Origin: Butyrivibrio sp.
GTDB lineage: Bacteria > Bacillota > Clostridia > Lachnospirales > Lachnospiraceae
Length of the DNA: 63,617 bases
Reading direction: 5' to 3'
NCBI GenBank assembly: GCA_024690485.1
Contig: JAILPB010000068.1
Coordinates: 1-63,617, forward strand
A program made the position numbers and the translations under genes. A model generated the notes under the pieces. The model made no database searches. It worked only from the letters and a program-made list of their open reading frames with translations, and was not told the origin of the DNA. The first letter of the stretch is position 1; each line of letters begins with the position of its first letter. Positions 33,533 to 42,253 of this stretch are shown in pieces.

Positions 33533-34333
33533 ATGGCAACAGGCAGATTACGTTACTATTCAGTAGCACAGATGGGACAGGTGGACGTTTCTTATGTAAT
33601 TCCCAAGGATGTTCCTCCGATGATGACAGAGGGTAATAAGAATTTTCAGAGACCTATGAAGACTCTTTATCTTCTTCACGGTTTTTCAGGAAATGACTGC
33701 GATTGGGAGTACAACGGCATCGCAGAGGATATCGCAGTTAACTACAATATGGCAGTTATCATGATATCCGGCGGAAACAATTTCTATCTTGATAGAAAGG
33801 CTACAGGATGCCAGTTTGGTACATTTGCAGGAAAAGAAGTAGTTGATTTCACAAGAGATTTATTCGGATTATCCACAAAGAGAGAGGATACTCTGATTGG
33901 TGGTCTCTCAATGGGCGGATTTGGTGCACTTCACACAGGTCTGGCATATCCTGAGACCTTTGGCGGAATCGTTGCTCTTTCATCAGCTCTTATCATTCAT
34001 GAGATCAAGGATATGAAGGAAGACTTCGCAGATATGATGGCGAACTACGATTACTACAGAGAAGTATTCGGAGATCTCCACACTATTGAGGAATCAGACA
34101 ATAATCCTGAGGTTCTCTACACAAAGCTTAAGGAGGCAGGTGCCAAGATCCCGCCTATCTACATGGCTATCGGAACTGAGGATTTCCTCTATCAGAACAA
34201 TCAGATCACAAGAAAATTCTTCGAGGATAACAACGCTAACTTCAAGTATGAAGAAGGCCCCGGAATCCACGATTGGAAGTTCTGGAACGCATACATCACA
34301 AGAGGACTTGATTGGGTACTTGAGAATATCTGA
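33533..34333 (+). CDS. Cytoplasmic serine esterase (esterase D/tributyrin esterase type)
   Basis: 266 residues, no signal peptide. Alpha/beta hydrolase with LLHGFSGND (oxyanion loop), nucleophile Ser in GGLSMGGFGA and His in GIHDWKFWN. It differs from the preceding esterase in lacking the N-terminal beta domain. Relatives act on acetylated sugars and short-chain esters. It is the last gene of the CUT1 locus; its stop lies 3 bases from that of the convergent DUF6056 gene. AGGGAGAAGG precedes the start. Confidence 0.88.
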   Translation: MATGRLRYYSVAQMGQVDVSYVIPKDVPPMMTEGNKNFQRPMKTLYLLHGFSGNDCDWEYNGIAEDIAVNYNMAVIMISGGNNFYLDRKATGCQFGTFAGKEVVDFTRDLFGLSTKREDTLIGGLSMGGFGALHTGLAYPETFGGIVALSSALIIHEIKDMKEDFADMMANYDYYREVFGDLHTIEESDNNPEVLYTKLKEAGAKIPPIYMAIGTEDFLYQNNQITRKFFEDNNANFKYEEGPGIHDWKFWNAYITRGLDWVLENI

Positions 34334-34336
34334 TAT

Positions 34337-35809
34337 TTAGTCCGGAACTCTTGATACGGATTTTAATCCGTAGGCCCAGGCAACGCCTTTATTTATCTTG
34401 TTGTCAGGGTCATCTGTTAAAAAGAAGGTATAGAAATTTCTCATTTCATCAGGGTTGCTTGGAGTGGAAAGCTCTATAGCTTCACCCTGATGATTTTTTA
34501 ATTCATCAAAGGTTTCCATGATATACGCATAGTATTCCTGATATCCCCTGTCATAGAGCTGCTTGTTTATTTTTGCAACGGTGTACTCTGTGGGCGGGTA
34601 GTTATTGGTTATGGCAAGGACCGCAAAAACAAGGGCAAAAACAGTAGCATAGACTACCTTATTTACCTTTAAGTCATTAAGCTTTGCTACTCCAAAGGAG
34701 CCTAAGATAAATGCCAGGTTACCAAATACCAGATCCACTGTGAAAATAGTGATAAACATGCATCTGTTTGGCAGCCACGCTGCGCTGTAGCCGTAGACAA
34801 CAGGGAAAATGGTGATAAAGGGAATCGTGATTCCAAGAAGGCTTGTTATAACATAAGCCTTTTTATTTTGTATTGCTTTCCAGGAAATAAAGGCGCCGCA
34901 CAGGATAAATGTAAACAGTATAAGGATGTAGTTTTTAGAGATAAAGAGCCATTTTGTGTAGGATATGGCAACATCAAGGGTGTAGCCTATGGCGTCTGTA
35001 AGTGTTGCCTTATCACTGGATTCTATGCCCTGACGGATGCGGTAGCCGGGAGCTATGGCATTTAAAAGCGTGCTTACAAAGGAAGCAATGAATATTATAA
35101 GGATGTTTTTGTTCAGGCGCTTTTCGGAAAGCTTTTCATAAAGGAGTACGAGAAGTGCCACGTAGCACATTGTTCCTCCGATAGGAAGGACGCCGCCTGC
35201 TGCAAGGAAGGCGAATATTACTGCCAAAATTGTAAGGAGTGTGCTGTGCTTTTTAGGATCAGTCTGCAGTGAAAAGATGATCACAAAGACCAGATTCATG
35301 AATGCCACAGGGAAGCTGTAGTTTGTGGCTCCTGTGTACCAGTAGAAGGTCTCTGCGAAGGCGTCATACTGGGTCATCACAAATACCACTGTAAACATCA
35401 CAAGAAGAAGGATGCTTGTATCAACATCCTTTGAAAGCACCTTGAAAAAGCTTTTTACAAGTAAGAGCACCGTGAAAAAGAAGAACAGTGCGTTGATTAT
35501 CATGATTATTCTAAGGCCCGCAAAGCCTGTGGAGCTTACAGGATTAAAAAGGGCAAGGAAAAAGAGGGAGTATGCCCCCTGATGATTTAAGTACATATAG
35601 GTGTTATATTCCCATGCACCTTTAAGCTGGGCAAGAAAGCCCTCATGCAGTGCTCCGGCATTTTTTGCGTGCCAGAAATCATCGGATACAAATACTGTAT
35701 ATGCGGATACTCTCGCAACTGTGCCTATCATCAGGATTATTCCGAGGATGAGTGCGAGGTTAAAGAGCTTTTTTATTATATTAAGACTTCCGGATTTCTT
35801 GAGATTCAT
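34337..35809 (-). CDS. DUF6056-type polytopic membrane protein 1
   Basis: 490 residues with about eleven helices and a large soluble C-terminal tail. The opening TM1 is followed by FVSDDFWHAKNAG, where an acidic Asp-Asp pair sits in the first extracellular loop, a feature of GT-C glycosyltransferase-like proteins; AETFYWYTGATNYSFP and PGYRIRQG follow. These are family traits of DUF6056. Start 35809 has GGGAT seven bases upstream and is favoured over 35815. A paralogue lies at 36413 on the same strand, with dtd between them on the other strand. Possibly involved in surface polysaccharide; no substrate known. Confidence 0.75.
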   Translation of the reverse strand: MNLKKSGSLNIIKKLFNLALILGIILMIGTVARVSAYTVFVSDDFWHAKNAGALHEGFLAQLKGAWEYNTYMYLNHQGAYSLFFLALFNPVSSTGFAGLRIIMIINALFFFFTVLLLVKSFFKVLSKDVDTSILLLVMFTVVFVMTQYDAFAETFYWYTGATNYSFPVAFMNLVFVIIFSLQTDPKKHSTLLTILAVIFAFLAAGGVLPIGGTMCYVALLVLLYEKLSEKRLNKNILIIFIASFVSTLLNAIAPGYRIRQGIESSDKATLTDAIGYTLDVAISYTKWLFISKNYILILFTFILCGAFISWKAIQNKKAYVITSLLGITIPFITIFPVVYGYSAAWLPNRCMFITIFTVDLVFGNLAFILGSFGVAKLNDLKVNKVVYATVFALVFAVLAITNNYPPTEYTVAKINKQLYDRGYQEYYAYIMETFDELKNHQGEAIELSTPSNPDEMRNFYTFFLTDDPDNKINKGVAWAYGLKSVSRVPD

Positions 35810-35905
35810 GATCATTATCCCTGTTTTTTTCTTGAATTTAACATAGCTGTATTATAGCATTATTAAATGTATGTACAAAAGGGAACTTGAAGTGAAAGGG
35901 GTTGT

Positions 35906-36340
35906 ATGAGAGCAGTAGTTACCAGAGTTAATTCAGCATCAGTTACTATTGACGGAGAGCTTAAAGCTAAGATAGATAAGGGATTTTTGGTGCTTCTTGG
36001 GGTTCATGTAAGTGACACTGAGGAGAAGGCAAAAAAGATTGCGGATAAAATCTGCGGCCTCAGGGTTTTTGAGGATGAGAATGGCAAGATGAATATTAAT
36101 CCAAAGGACGCCGGGGCAGAGCTTTTGATTGTCAGTCAGTTTACTTTATATGCAGATTGCAGCTCAAGGAGACCCGGATTTACAGAAGCAGCCCGCCCGG
36201 AGCTGTCTAAGCCGCTTTATGAGCTTGTGGTCAAGGAATGCAGAGACCGCGGCTTTAACGTAGGAACCGGCGAATTTGGAGCAGATATGAAGGTTGAATC
36301 TGTAAACGACGGACCTGTGACAATTATATTAGAGGTGTGA
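35906..36340 (+). CDS. dtd: D-aminoacyl-tRNA deacylase
   Basis: 144 residues, the normal DTD size. The signature SQFTLYADC (active-site Thr region) and the C-terminal NDGPVT loop with the cross-subunit Gly-Pro are present. It removes D-amino acids, and glycine wrongly attached to tRNA-Ala, from tRNAs. It begins MRAVVTRVNSASV as typical. GAAAGGGG precedes ATG. It is isolated between two inversely oriented DUF6056 genes and is followed by a strong terminator. Confidence 0.96.
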   Translation: MRAVVTRVNSASVTIDGELKAKIDKGFLVLLGVHVSDTEEKAKKIADKICGLRVFEDENGKMNINPKDAGAELLIVSQFTLYADCSSRRPGFTEAARPELSKPLYELVVKECRDRGFNVGTGEFGADMKVESVNDGPVTIILEV

Positions 36341-36373
36341 AAATAATAAAGTTTTATTGCGAGTTTTCAAAAT

Positions 36374-36415
36374 AACAGGAGCAATATCCATTTCGGAATA
36401 TTGCTCCTGTTTTTA
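36374..36415. terminator. Bidirectional terminator of dtd and DUF6056 gene 2
   Basis: AACAGGAGCAATAT (36374-36387) pairs perfectly with ATATTGCTCCTGTT, then TTTTA. The 3' side includes the stop codon of the convergent gene. Confidence 0.85.
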
Positions 36416-37903
36416 ATCCTGATAAATAACTGTGGTTGTATGCAGATCATAAAGACCTGCAGCTGATCTGTTGACGAATTCTTCGCTGTCAACGGTTATG
36501 CCCATTCCGTACATGGATGAAGCTTTGTTAAAAGGCGGAACTGTTAAGATGCAATCAGATCCCGGTTCAGCAGTGCGGAAAGAAGACAAAACATATTCTC
36601 TGACAGTATAGGTTTCAACCATTGCACCGGTCTTGAAATCCTGTATTACGTTATAAGACATACCTTCTTTGAGTTCAGCTTTTAGTGGAGCATAACATGT
36701 AAGTGTAAGCACGACAGTGAGAATTGCAGCGCCAGCCGGGATGAATTTATATACCTTTCCGGTTTCAAGTTTTTCCCACACAAACTGTGCAAGAAACATC
36801 ACAAAAAGCATATACATGAGTTTTGCCACAATATCATAAGCTGATCTGGTTCTTAAGTTCCCCCATACATCTGAATGATATCCGAAGCATACGGGGAACA
36901 AAGTAAAAAATCTGACGAGCCAGGTTCCGACAAATGCGATGAGAACCAGGTACCATTTTGATTTATATTCTGTTACCTGTATCTGTAGATATACACAGAC
37001 TGCGAACAACAAAATAAGCGGTAATACAAAGGAAAAACTTGTAAAGAACAACTTATCTTCGGCAGAACATAATACAAACGTATCACGAAGAGCATCAAAG
37101 ACTGTCATATGTCCTTTGGCCAGACCAATATTGGACCTCACGTAATTACCCGGTGCAACTACATTGATGATGGCACCGGTCAGAGCACTGATAAAGGGAA
37201 GAAGGGACTGCCATTTAAATCCTTTTCCTGCACCTATTCCATAAATGATCACTACTGCTAACATCCAGCCACAGTTGCTTGAAGCTATATTGAGCGCTCC
37301 GCCGCTAGCGAGAAATGCAAAAAGGCAGCTTACAATAAGCAGGCAAATAGCAGAGCCTCGACTTTTTAACTCGCCTCTTACATTTTTTATTAGCAGAGAA
37401 CAGCTAAGGAATGACATAGATAGTTCTAATGTGAAATTTAGTGTGCCTGTATACCAAAAGAAAGTCTCCATACCGGGAAGCGTTCCCTTCATGGCAAATA
37501 TCAAAAACATTGCCACAGATAAGAGTATTGCACCAGACATCTTATCTTTTGTCAGAGTCTTTAATAGTGTATAAAGGGAGAAAATAAATAATACACAGTT
37601 AATGATCATATATAAATGCAGCCCCGGAAGATCCCATCTGTAATATACGCGAAGTACATGTATAAGGAATGTGAATACAAAAGTTCCCTGCCAAGAGTTG
37701 TAATATTCGACTGTTCTATGAGCTGCACCGATCACTGAAGATCCATATCCGATGCTAAGATCCTTGGCACCACCTTCAAAGCTGAAGTCATCTTCACAAA
37801 GGTAGGTATAACCGCATGCGGATACTACCGGAATAGCAACAATACAAAGCCCTATTAGGAACAGAATGAGCAATGCTATTTTGGATTTTTTGGAATTTGT
37901 CAT
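36413..37903 (-). CDS. DUF6056-type polytopic membrane protein 2
   Basis: 496 residues, about eleven helices and a soluble C-terminal domain. It shares layout and motifs with the protein at 34337: an acidic CEDDFSFEGG loop after TM1, GMETFFWYTGTLNF, and VAPGNYVRSN. Sequence identity between the two looks low, so the duplication is old or they arrived separately. Acidic loop residues and multi-helix topology suggest a GT-C glycosyltransferase-like role at the membrane. Transcription ends at the shared terminator at 36374. It is divergent from the sensor-binding-protein gene at 38073. Confidence 0.75.
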   Translation of the reverse strand: MTNSKKSKIALLILFLIGLCIVAIPVVSACGYTYLCEDDFSFEGGAKDLSIGYGSSVIGAAHRTVEYYNSWQGTFVFTFLIHVLRVYYRWDLPGLHLYMIINCVLFIFSLYTLLKTLTKDKMSGAILLSVAMFLIFAMKGTLPGMETFFWYTGTLNFTLELSMSFLSCSLLIKNVRGELKSRGSAICLLIVSCLFAFLASGGALNIASSNCGWMLAVVIIYGIGAGKGFKWQSLLPFISALTGAIINVVAPGNYVRSNIGLAKGHMTVFDALRDTFVLCSAEDKLFFTSFSFVLPLILLFAVCVYLQIQVTEYKSKWYLVLIAFVGTWLVRFFTLFPVCFGYHSDVWGNLRTRSAYDIVAKLMYMLFVMFLAQFVWEKLETGKVYKFIPAGAAILTVVLTLTCYAPLKAELKEGMSYNVIQDFKTGAMVETYTVREYVLSSFRTAEPGSDCILTVPPFNKASSMYGMGITVDSEEFVNRSAAGLYDLHTTTVIYQD

Positions 37904-38072
37904 AAAATACCCCTACAAATTGATTAGTATAGATGTTGCAATATCTACTTTATCCATTATACATTAACACCTGGGTATAGATTATTGTTTTTTATCAGAA
38001 ATTCGATATTCGTATATAGTCCGAAAGCGTTATAATTGAAAATATTTGGAGTTTACATAACGGGGGATGATT

Positions 38073-39176
38073 TTGAAGAGTTTTGTGAGAGACTACGGGG
38101 ATGAACAAAGTAAAATAAGAAACAGCAGGGCAGGGAAGATTTTCCTTATATGCACCTGCGTTTTTGTGGTGGCAATTCTCTTTGTGGGAGGCCTTGCTTT
38201 TAGATTTTATCTGAAGAGTTTTGCAAAAAGTCAGGTGGTTCAGGATTATGACAAGTATTACGTTATGATCACTGACAACTATAAGTCTGACTTTTGGAAC
38301 TCTGTCTATAGCGGAGCATTGGAGGCTGCCAAAGCAGAAAACGTATATGTGGATCTCCTTGGTGAGAGCTTTTCAGAGGATTATAGCTGCGAGCAGCTTA
38401 TGAAGATTGCCATAGCTTCCAAGGTTGATGGAATAATCGTTTTTGCAAACGAGACAGATACCATGACAAAGCTCATAGACGAGGCGGTTTCCAAAGGGAT
38501 TCCCGTGGTTACGCTCTATAGCGACAACACCAAGTCCAAGAGACTTAGCTTTGTGGGCGTCGGCAGCTATAACATCGGAAGAGAGTATGGCAGGCAGATT
38601 TTTAATCTGATAACGGAAAAAAGACGCGAGGATTTCATAGAATCTGAGACCATGGAAGCCAGAAAGAGCATGAAGGTTTCCGTTCTTGTTGATACTGATG
38701 CCAAGGACACAGGACAAAACATTCTTATCTCCGCTCTGCAGGAGACCTTGAGCCAGGAAAATGCCACAAATTCAGAATTTTCCATAAACATAGTACCGGT
38801 TAATAATAAAAATGCCTTTTCGGTTGAGGAATCAATCAGAGATATTTTCCTAAGGGAGAATATTCCGGATGTGATCATATGCTTAAATGAGCTAAACACA
38901 GAGTGTGCCTATCAGGCAGTTGTTGATTTCAACATGGTAGGGAAAGTCGGAATCCTTGGTTATTACGACTCAGAGTCTATAGTAAATGCTATAGACAGAA
39001 ATGTGTTATATGCGACTATCTCTATTGATACGACACAGATGGGTGAATACTGTATTGAAGCTCTGACAGATTATTATGATACCGGAAATACCAGTGAATA
39101 CTTCACAGCGGACGTAACCCTTATTAACAAGGCTAACGTTTCGGAGTATCTGAAAAAGGAGGAAGACGATGAATAG
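38073..39176 (+). CDS. Membrane-anchored periplasmic-binding-protein sensor (XylFII-like)
   Basis: 367 residues. A short cytoplasmic start, one N-terminal TM helix (about 24-46) without lipobox, then a type I periplasmic binding fold of the sugar/LacI type (DYKSDFWNSVYSGALEAA, VDGIIVFAN, KGIPVVTLYSDN). It overlaps the kinase gene by 8 nt. The design matches XylFII of Clostridium beijerinckii, which binds xylose and signals through LytS. The ORF's ATG at 38067 directly abuts GGGGG, leaving no spacer, so TTG 38073 is preferred. A TATAAT at 38031 is a possible -10. Ligand most likely a monosaccharide. Confidence 0.82.
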   Translation: MKSFVRDYGDEQSKIRNSRAGKIFLICTCVFVVAILFVGGLAFRFYLKSFAKSQVVQDYDKYYVMITDNYKSDFWNSVYSGALEAAKAENVYVDLLGESFSEDYSCEQLMKIAIASKVDGIIVFANETDTMTKLIDEAVSKGIPVVTLYSDNTKSKRLSFVGVGSYNIGREYGRQIFNLITEKRREDFIESETMEARKSMKVSVLVDTDAKDTGQNILISALQETLSQENATNSEFSINIVPVNNKNAFSVEESIRDIFLRENIPDVIICLNELNTECAYQAVVDFNMVGKVGILGYYDSESIVNAIDRNVLYATISIDTTQMGEYCIEALTDYYDTGNTSEYFTADVTLINKANVSEYLKKEEDDE

Positions 39177-40650
39177 ATTTATGGGCCTTCCTCTAAAGCG
39201 CAAGATCAGTATTGTATATATGGGTGCAAATGTATTGATCTTTATAGTGAGCTTTTTTCTGATACTTGGAATAAACAGCATGGCTCAGTCCATGGAGCTG
39301 GTTTATCAGGATAACAGGCAGCTAAATCACTTAAGTGAAGCTCTTACTGACGTGCAGGATTCAATGACACTGTATCTTAGCTCCAAGACCACGGATTCCT
39401 TGGAAAATTATTATAAAAATGCTCAGAACCTTCAGGATATATCTGATGAGCTGGTGGGAAGGGTTTCTGATAATTCCTTTGACAGAATGAGACGGAATAT
39501 CAGAAATATGACTAATGATTATCTTGGGGTGGTGTCCCAGACAGTTGAAGCAAAGCGCGGAAGAAACGTAGAAAAGTACAGGAACCACTACGAGACAGCA
39601 ACAGAGCTCTACGAGTATATTGTCTCGTATATAAACAGCTTGAACCTTGATCAGTTTGCCAATAACTCTGAGTACTATACTCAGCTGGCAAGGGCCTTTA
39701 GAGCCTTCGAGACAGTGGGCGTAATTGTTATGACTCTTGTTATGGTGGGCAATATAATCATTATCACAAGCATCGTGGGAATGCTGGTAAGACCTATTAA
39801 CATGCTGGCAGATTCTGCAAACGAAGTTGCAAAAGGGAACTTTGATGTGGAACTTCCGAATTTAAGTTATAGGGATGAAGTCGGCGTGGTTATCGGAGCC
39901 TTCAACCAGATGATCATAAGTATCAAGGAGTATATTGTAAGGCTCAGGGAGAGTATGGAGAAAGAGCGTGATATGCAGGAGAAGGAGCTTATGATGGAAG
40001 CCCATCTTAAGGATGCCCAGCTTAAATACCTGCAGGCTCAGATAAATCCACACTTTTTGTTTAATACATTAAATGCGGGTGCACAGCTTGCCATGATGGA
40101 GGGAGCTGACAGAACATATAAATATGTTCAGACTGTAGCAGACTTTTTCAGATATAATGTTAAAAAGCAGGAGACAAACGTAACCATAGGGGAAGAGGTT
40201 ACGCTTGTTGATAACTATATTCAGATACTAAACGTCCGCTTTTCGGGGGATATCAAGTATGAAAAGCAGATAGATGAGAGACTAATGGCAGTAGAGATGC
40301 CCAGCATGATCCTGCAGCCTATCGTGGAAAATGCTGTAAACCACGGCATAAGGGAAATGGGAGATAAGGGAAAGATAACCCTTAGCGTGTACAGGCAGGA
40401 TGACAGAGTCCGCATCAGTATTAAGGATAACGGAAAGGGTGTAAGTCCTGAAGATATAGAGAAGATATTGAATGGAAACTGGAACCGAAAGGAAAACCAG
40501 TACGACAATAACGGAATCGGAATGGATAACGTTATAAAGAGGTTAAAGCTCTTTGCAGGAGAAGAGGATGTGATGGATATACTTAGCGAAGGACCTGACT
40601 TGGGGTGTGAGGTCATCGTATATCTGCCACTTAGCAAAAACATGGGGTGA
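39169..40650 (+). CDS. YesM/LytS-type sensor histidine kinase
   Basis: 493 residues. TM1 about 16-36, a helical extracellular region, TM2 about 184-206, HAMP (210-265), coiled coil, His_kinase domain with His295 in INPHFLFNTLN, and HATPase (N-box IVENAVNHGI, G1 box DNGKGV, G2 NGIGMDNV). Its extracellular part has no own ligand fold, so it should read the state of the anchored binding protein encoded immediately upstream. Six nt separate it from the response regulator gene. Confidence 0.93.
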   Translation: MNRFMGLPLKRKISIVYMGANVLIFIVSFFLILGINSMAQSMELVYQDNRQLNHLSEALTDVQDSMTLYLSSKTTDSLENYYKNAQNLQDISDELVGRVSDNSFDRMRRNIRNMTNDYLGVVSQTVEAKRGRNVEKYRNHYETATELYEYIVSYINSLNLDQFANNSEYYTQLARAFRAFETVGVIVMTLVMVGNIIIITSIVGMLVRPINMLADSANEVAKGNFDVELPNLSYRDEVGVVIGAFNQMIISIKEYIVRLRESMEKERDMQEKELMMEAHLKDAQLKYLQAQINPHFLFNTLNAGAQLAMMEGADRTYKYVQTVADFFRYNVKKQETNVTIGEEVTLVDNYIQILNVRFSGDIKYEKQIDERLMAVEMPSMILQPIVENAVNHGIREMGDKGKITLSVYRQDDRVRISIKDNGKGVSPEDIEKILNGNWNRKENQYDNNGIGMDNVIKRLKLFAGEEDVMDILSEGPDLGCEVIVYLPLSKNMG

Positions 40651-40656
40651 TGCAAA

Positions 40657-42252
40657 ATGTATAGGATAATGCTAGCAGATGATGAGGGAATCGTAATTGA
40701 TTCCCTGAAGTTCATCATCAAAAAAGAATTTGGGGATAAATGTCAGGTGGAATTTGCCAAGACAGGAAGGAGTGTAATAGAGCTTGCTGAGCAGTTCCGC
40801 CCAGACATAGCCATCATGGATATTCATATGCCGGGAATAAACGGAATCGATGCCATGAAGGAGATCAAGCAGTTTTCGGCAAATACTATTTTCATAGTAA
40901 TGTCCGCCTACGATAAGTTCGATTATGCAAAAGAGGCAATAAAGCTTGGTGTTTTGGAGTATATCAATAAGCCCATGGACCGAATTAAGATTGTTGAAGT
41001 ATTAAATCGTGCCATGGCTCAGATCGACTCTGACAGGGAAAAGAGAAGCAATGAACTATTGATAAAGGAAAAGCTTGAGACAGTTGAGCCTATCATCGAA
41101 AACGGTCTTATCTATGACATTCTTTTTCAGGAACACTTCGAAGAGGATATCGAGAGCTACAAGACGATCCTTGGAATTGAGGAAAACTACGGATACATGC
41201 TGGCAATTGTAAGTGGTGACTCCCAGGAGGGAAACCATATGACCAATGCCATCGGAAGTAGTGTGAAGATATCCGGAAAATATCAGGAGATACGAGAAGG
41301 GGTTAAGGAATTTTTCAATTGCAAAATAGGAAATGTAATGGCAAATAAAATTGCTGTTCTCATTCCCTGCACCCAGTCAAAGCTTGATTACAACGAGAGA
41401 AGTGCCCTCATTGAGAGGGCAAGGGATCTTGTGCGCTACCTTGGAAAGAAGACAGATATCAATTTTCGAATCGGAATAGGCGGAGTAAAGCCCATAAGAC
41501 AGCTTGGGGACTCCTATAGAGATGCTTTAAATGCCCTTATAGCCACAACAGGTTCCATAGCACATGTGGACGATCTGGTTATTAACTGCGACTATGAGGA
41601 GGATTATCCAATAGATCTGGAGAAGCCTTTGTTTGACGCTGTAACAAAAGGAGATGTCAATGAAGCAGTAATAATAGCTAATAAATATGCGGATTGGATG
41701 TGCAACAGAGCAGGGGATGGAGATATTATGTCCATGCGTCTTAAGGTTTTGGAATTTTCCCTTTATGCTGAGCACATAATGTATCTAAACGGCGGTCAGA
41801 CTTATAGGTATTCTGCACGAAACAATTATCTGCCTGAGATCATGTCCTTTGATACTACCGATCAGCTTAGAGACTGGTTTATCGGAAAAATAACAGCAGC
41901 CTGCCACGACGTTGCAAATAAGCGTGAAGAGAAGTCCACAGATATAATCAAGACTTCCAAGCGATATATAGAGGAGAATTTTGCTAAGGATATTTCTCTT
42001 GATGATGTATCAAGGGTTGTAAATATTTCTCCCTATTATTTTAGCAAGATTTTCAAGGAGGAGAGCGGACTTAACTTTATCGAGTATCTGACAAATATAA
42101 GGATAGATAAGGCAAAGGAGCTGCTTTTGAACTCTGACTATTCCATGAAGGAAATCTGCTCCATGTGCGGTTACACGGATCCAAACTACTTTAGCCGCAG
42201 TTTTAAAAAGAATGTGGGAGTTACTCCTACAGAGTATAAGGAGAGTAGATGA
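40657..42252 (+). CDS. YesN-type response regulator (REC plus AraC HTH)
   Basis: 531 residues. Receiver domain 1-120 with Asp55 (IMDIHMPG) and acidic pair Asp8-Asp9; a YesN-type middle domain; AraC double HTH at about 425-530 (VNISPYYFSKIFKEESG and CGYTDPNYFSRSFKKNVG). Its presumed targets are the promoter region ahead of the ChvE-like gene at 43510 and its own operon. The stop TGA is one base before the next ATG. Confidence 0.93.
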   Translation: MYRIMLADDEGIVIDSLKFIIKKEFGDKCQVEFAKTGRSVIELAEQFRPDIAIMDIHMPGINGIDAMKEIKQFSANTIFIVMSAYDKFDYAKEAIKLGVLEYINKPMDRIKIVEVLNRAMAQIDSDREKRSNELLIKEKLETVEPIIENGLIYDILFQEHFEEDIESYKTILGIEENYGYMLAIVSGDSQEGNHMTNAIGSSVKISGKYQEIREGVKEFFNCKIGNVMANKIAVLIPCTQSKLDYNERSALIERARDLVRYLGKKTDINFRIGIGGVKPIRQLGDSYRDALNALIATTGSIAHVDDLVINCDYEEDYPIDLEKPLFDAVTKGDVNEAVIIANKYADWMCNRAGDGDIMSMRLKVLEFSLYAEHIMYLNGGQTYRYSARNNYLPEIMSFDTTDQLRDWFIGKITAACHDVANKREEKSTDIIKTSKRYIEENFAKDISLDDVSRVVNISPYYFSKIFKEESGLNFIEYLTNIRIDKAKELLLNSDYSMKEICSMCGYTDPNYFSRSFKKNVGVTPTEYKESR

Positions 42253-42253
42253 T

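Noticed and set aside
23283-34333. Missing ATPase gene in the CUT1 locus as sign of decay
   Set aside because: Importers of this family generally share an MsmX-like ATPase encoded elsewhere, and all present genes are intact.
42212-42253. Longer start for the binding lipoprotein inside the response-regulator gene
   Set aside because: It would put a non-hydrophobic stretch before the signal peptide; ATG 42254 gives a proper lipoprotein signal.
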